7,134 nucleotides of DNA from Pseudanabaenaceae cyanobacterium MP8IB2.15 (GTDB taxonomy: Bacteria > Cyanobacteriota > Cyanobacteriia > Pseudanabaenales > Pseudanabaenaceae). The notes beneath the pieces were generated by a model. The model was not told the origin of the DNA, did not search any database, and was given only the letters and a program-made list of their open reading frames with translations. The stretch is taken from contig JARCMB010000278.1 in the NCBI GenBank assembly GCA_030248825.1, forward strand, positions 1 through 7,134, read 5' to 3'. Both the position numbers and the translations under genes were made by a program. This document shows, one piece after another, positions 6,286 through 7,134 of this stretch (positions are counted from its first letter, which is position 1; each line of letters starts with the position of its first letter).

Positions 6286-6319
6286 AGTCGGTTATCACAT
6301 CCTGAATTAGTGACCGACT
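6286..6319 (+). promoter_or_regulatory. Possible leader hairpin upstream of der
   Basis: AGTCGGT (6286-6292) pairs exactly with ACCGACT (6313-6319). After a 3-base bulge, CAC (6296-6298) pairs with GTG (6310-6312), making a 10-pair stem with an 11-base loop. It would lie within the predicted der leader and end 12 bases before the ATG. No T-run follows, so it is not a terminator. It could affect translation or bind a protein; its role is unknown. Confidence 0.35.
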
Positions 6320-6331
6320 GGGACTTAAGTT

Positions 6332-7134
6332 ATGCCACTGCCTGTTGTTGCTATTGTCGGTCGCCCCAATGTGGGCAAGTCTGCTCTTGTGAACCGTTTA
6401 TCGGGTGAGCAGTATGCCATTGTTTACGATCAGCCTGGGGTGACGCGCGATCGCACTTACAGACAAGCGTTTTGGAACGATCGTGATTTTACGATTGTCG
6501 ATACGGGCGGGCTGGTATTTGCCGATGATACTGAGTTTTTGCCGTTAATTCGCCAGCAAGCATTTTTGGCAATTGCCCAGTCATGTGCTGTGATTTTTGT
6601 GGTCGATGGGCGCGAGGGCATTACCGCCTCTGATACCACGATCGCGCATTGGTTACGCCAGCAGTCCGTGCCAGTTGTATTAGCCGTCAACAAATGCGAG
6701 TCAGCTAATTCGGGCTTGGCTTTAGCTTCTGATTTCTGGCAGCTCGGACTCGGTGAACCGATCGCGCTATCAAGCATCCATGGCAATGGCACGGGTGAGT
6801 TGCTCGATGCTTTACTCACACACTTCCCACCCTTAGAAGAAACGGTAACCGAGAGCGAAGAAATTAAGGTGGCGATCATCGGTCGCCCTAATGTTGGCAA
6901 GTCCAGCTTACTCAATTCCTTTCTGGGCGAGGATCGTTCGATCGTCAGCCCGATCGCTGGCACAACCCGCGATGCGATCGATACAGTTTTAGTAAGAGGC
7001 GGTCAGCAATACCGTTTGATCGATACGGCTGGGATTCGACGCAAAAAAAATGTTGAGTATGGCCCAGAATTTTTTGGGATTAATCGAGCCTTTAAAGCGA
7101 TCAGTCGTTCTGATGTTGTGCTGTTGGTGATTGA
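6332..7134 (+). CDS. der: GTPase Der (EngA), 3' end outside window
   Basis: Der is an essential GTPase with two tandem G domains and a C-terminal KH-like domain that acts in late assembly of the 50S ribosomal subunit. The visible 267 residues run from ATG (MPLPVVAIVG) and stay open to the right edge; about 185 residues, including the end of G domain 2 and the KH-like domain, are missing. G domain 1 shows GRPNVGKS (10-17), PGVTRD (35-40), DTGG (57-60), NKCE (120-123) and SSIHGNGTG (147-155). G domain 2 begins near 178 with GRPNVGKS (184-191), AGTTRD (209-214) and DTAGIRRKK (231-239). The G4 motif of domain 1 ends in Glu, not the usual Asp; I recall the same NKCES form in other cyanobacterial Der proteins. 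No strong Shine-Dalgarno is seen, only a GGGA about 8-12 bases upstream. Divergent from the HEAT-protein gene. Confidence 0.96.
   Translation, partial: MPLPVVAIVGRPNVGKSALVNRLSGEQYAIVYDQPGVTRDRTYRQAFWNDRDFTIVDTGGLVFADDTEFLPLIRQQAFLAIAQSCAVIFVVDGREGITASDTTIAHWLRQQSVPVVLAVNKCESANSGLALASDFWQLGLGEPIALSSIHGNGTGELLDALLTHFPPLEETVTESEEIKVAIIGRPNVGKSSLLNSFLGEDRSIVSPIAGTTRDAIDTVLVRGGQQYRLIDTAGIRRKKNVEYGPEFFGINRAFKAISRSDVVLLVI
6447..6454. repeat. HIP1 octamer GCGATCGC within der
   Basis: Exact HIP1 copy in the switch I codons of Der G domain 1 (TRDRTY region); a genome signature. Confidence 0.85.

Noticed and set aside
6457..6963. Open frame of 168 codons on the minus strand opposite der
   Set aside because: It is antisense to the clearly conserved G domains of Der and its low-complexity Ser/Lys composition is typical of a shadow frame.
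1..7134. CRISPR arrays, tRNA or rRNA genes, insertion sequences, toxin-antitoxin or phage genes
   Set aside because: Nothing of this kind was seen on either strand; nearly all sequence is accounted for by conserved housekeeping genes and spacers under 175 bases.

Overview
This window is an ordinary housekeeping region of a cyanobacterial chromosome. The evidence is threefold. The order rpsL-rpsG-fusA-tuf is the str cluster. The protein sequences are of cyanobacterial type, for example the S12 and EF-Tu N-termini and the NKCE motif in Der. The hexamer CGATCG, the core of the cyanobacterial HIP1 octamer GCGATCGC, occurs about 30 times by hand count. Moderate GC and A/T-rich spacers fit many freshwater filamentous or unicellular lineages; I cannot name the genus from sequence alone.

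Layout: (1) 1-621, minus strand: the first 207 residues of ribose-5-phosphate isomerase A, whose 3' end is outside the window. (2) 622-778: a divergent spacer with a likely str promoter and a small palindrome. (3) 779-5220, plus strand: rpsL (S12), rpsG (S7), fusA (EF-G) and tuf (EF-Tu), all complete, with spacers of 96, 120 and 38 bases. The first two spacers hold candidate internal promoter or hairpin elements. (4) 5258-5293: a perfect 36-base palindrome flanked by A and T tracts, a convincing bidirectional terminator between convergent genes. (5) 5315-6160, minus strand: a HEAT-repeat protein of the DUF1186 / PBS-lyase-like type with an unusual lysine/arginine-rich tail. (6) 6161-6331: a second divergent spacer with a candidate promoter and leader hairpin. 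(7) 6332-7134, plus strand: the first 267 residues of the double-GTPase ribosome assembly factor Der (EngA), cut by the right edge.

Functionally the window is mostly protein synthesis: two small-subunit proteins of the decoding centre and head, the two main elongation GTPases, and a 50S assembly GTPase. RpiA belongs to the pentose phosphate / Calvin cycle and is a neighbour only. No mobile element, CRISPR array, tRNA or rRNA gene was found, and I see no convincing new biological system. The points most worth a second look are the end of the str cluster straight after tuf (no rpsJ), the basic-tailed HEAT protein, a one-residue insertion next to the EF-Tu guanine-binding motif, and the small inverted repeats in the spacers.
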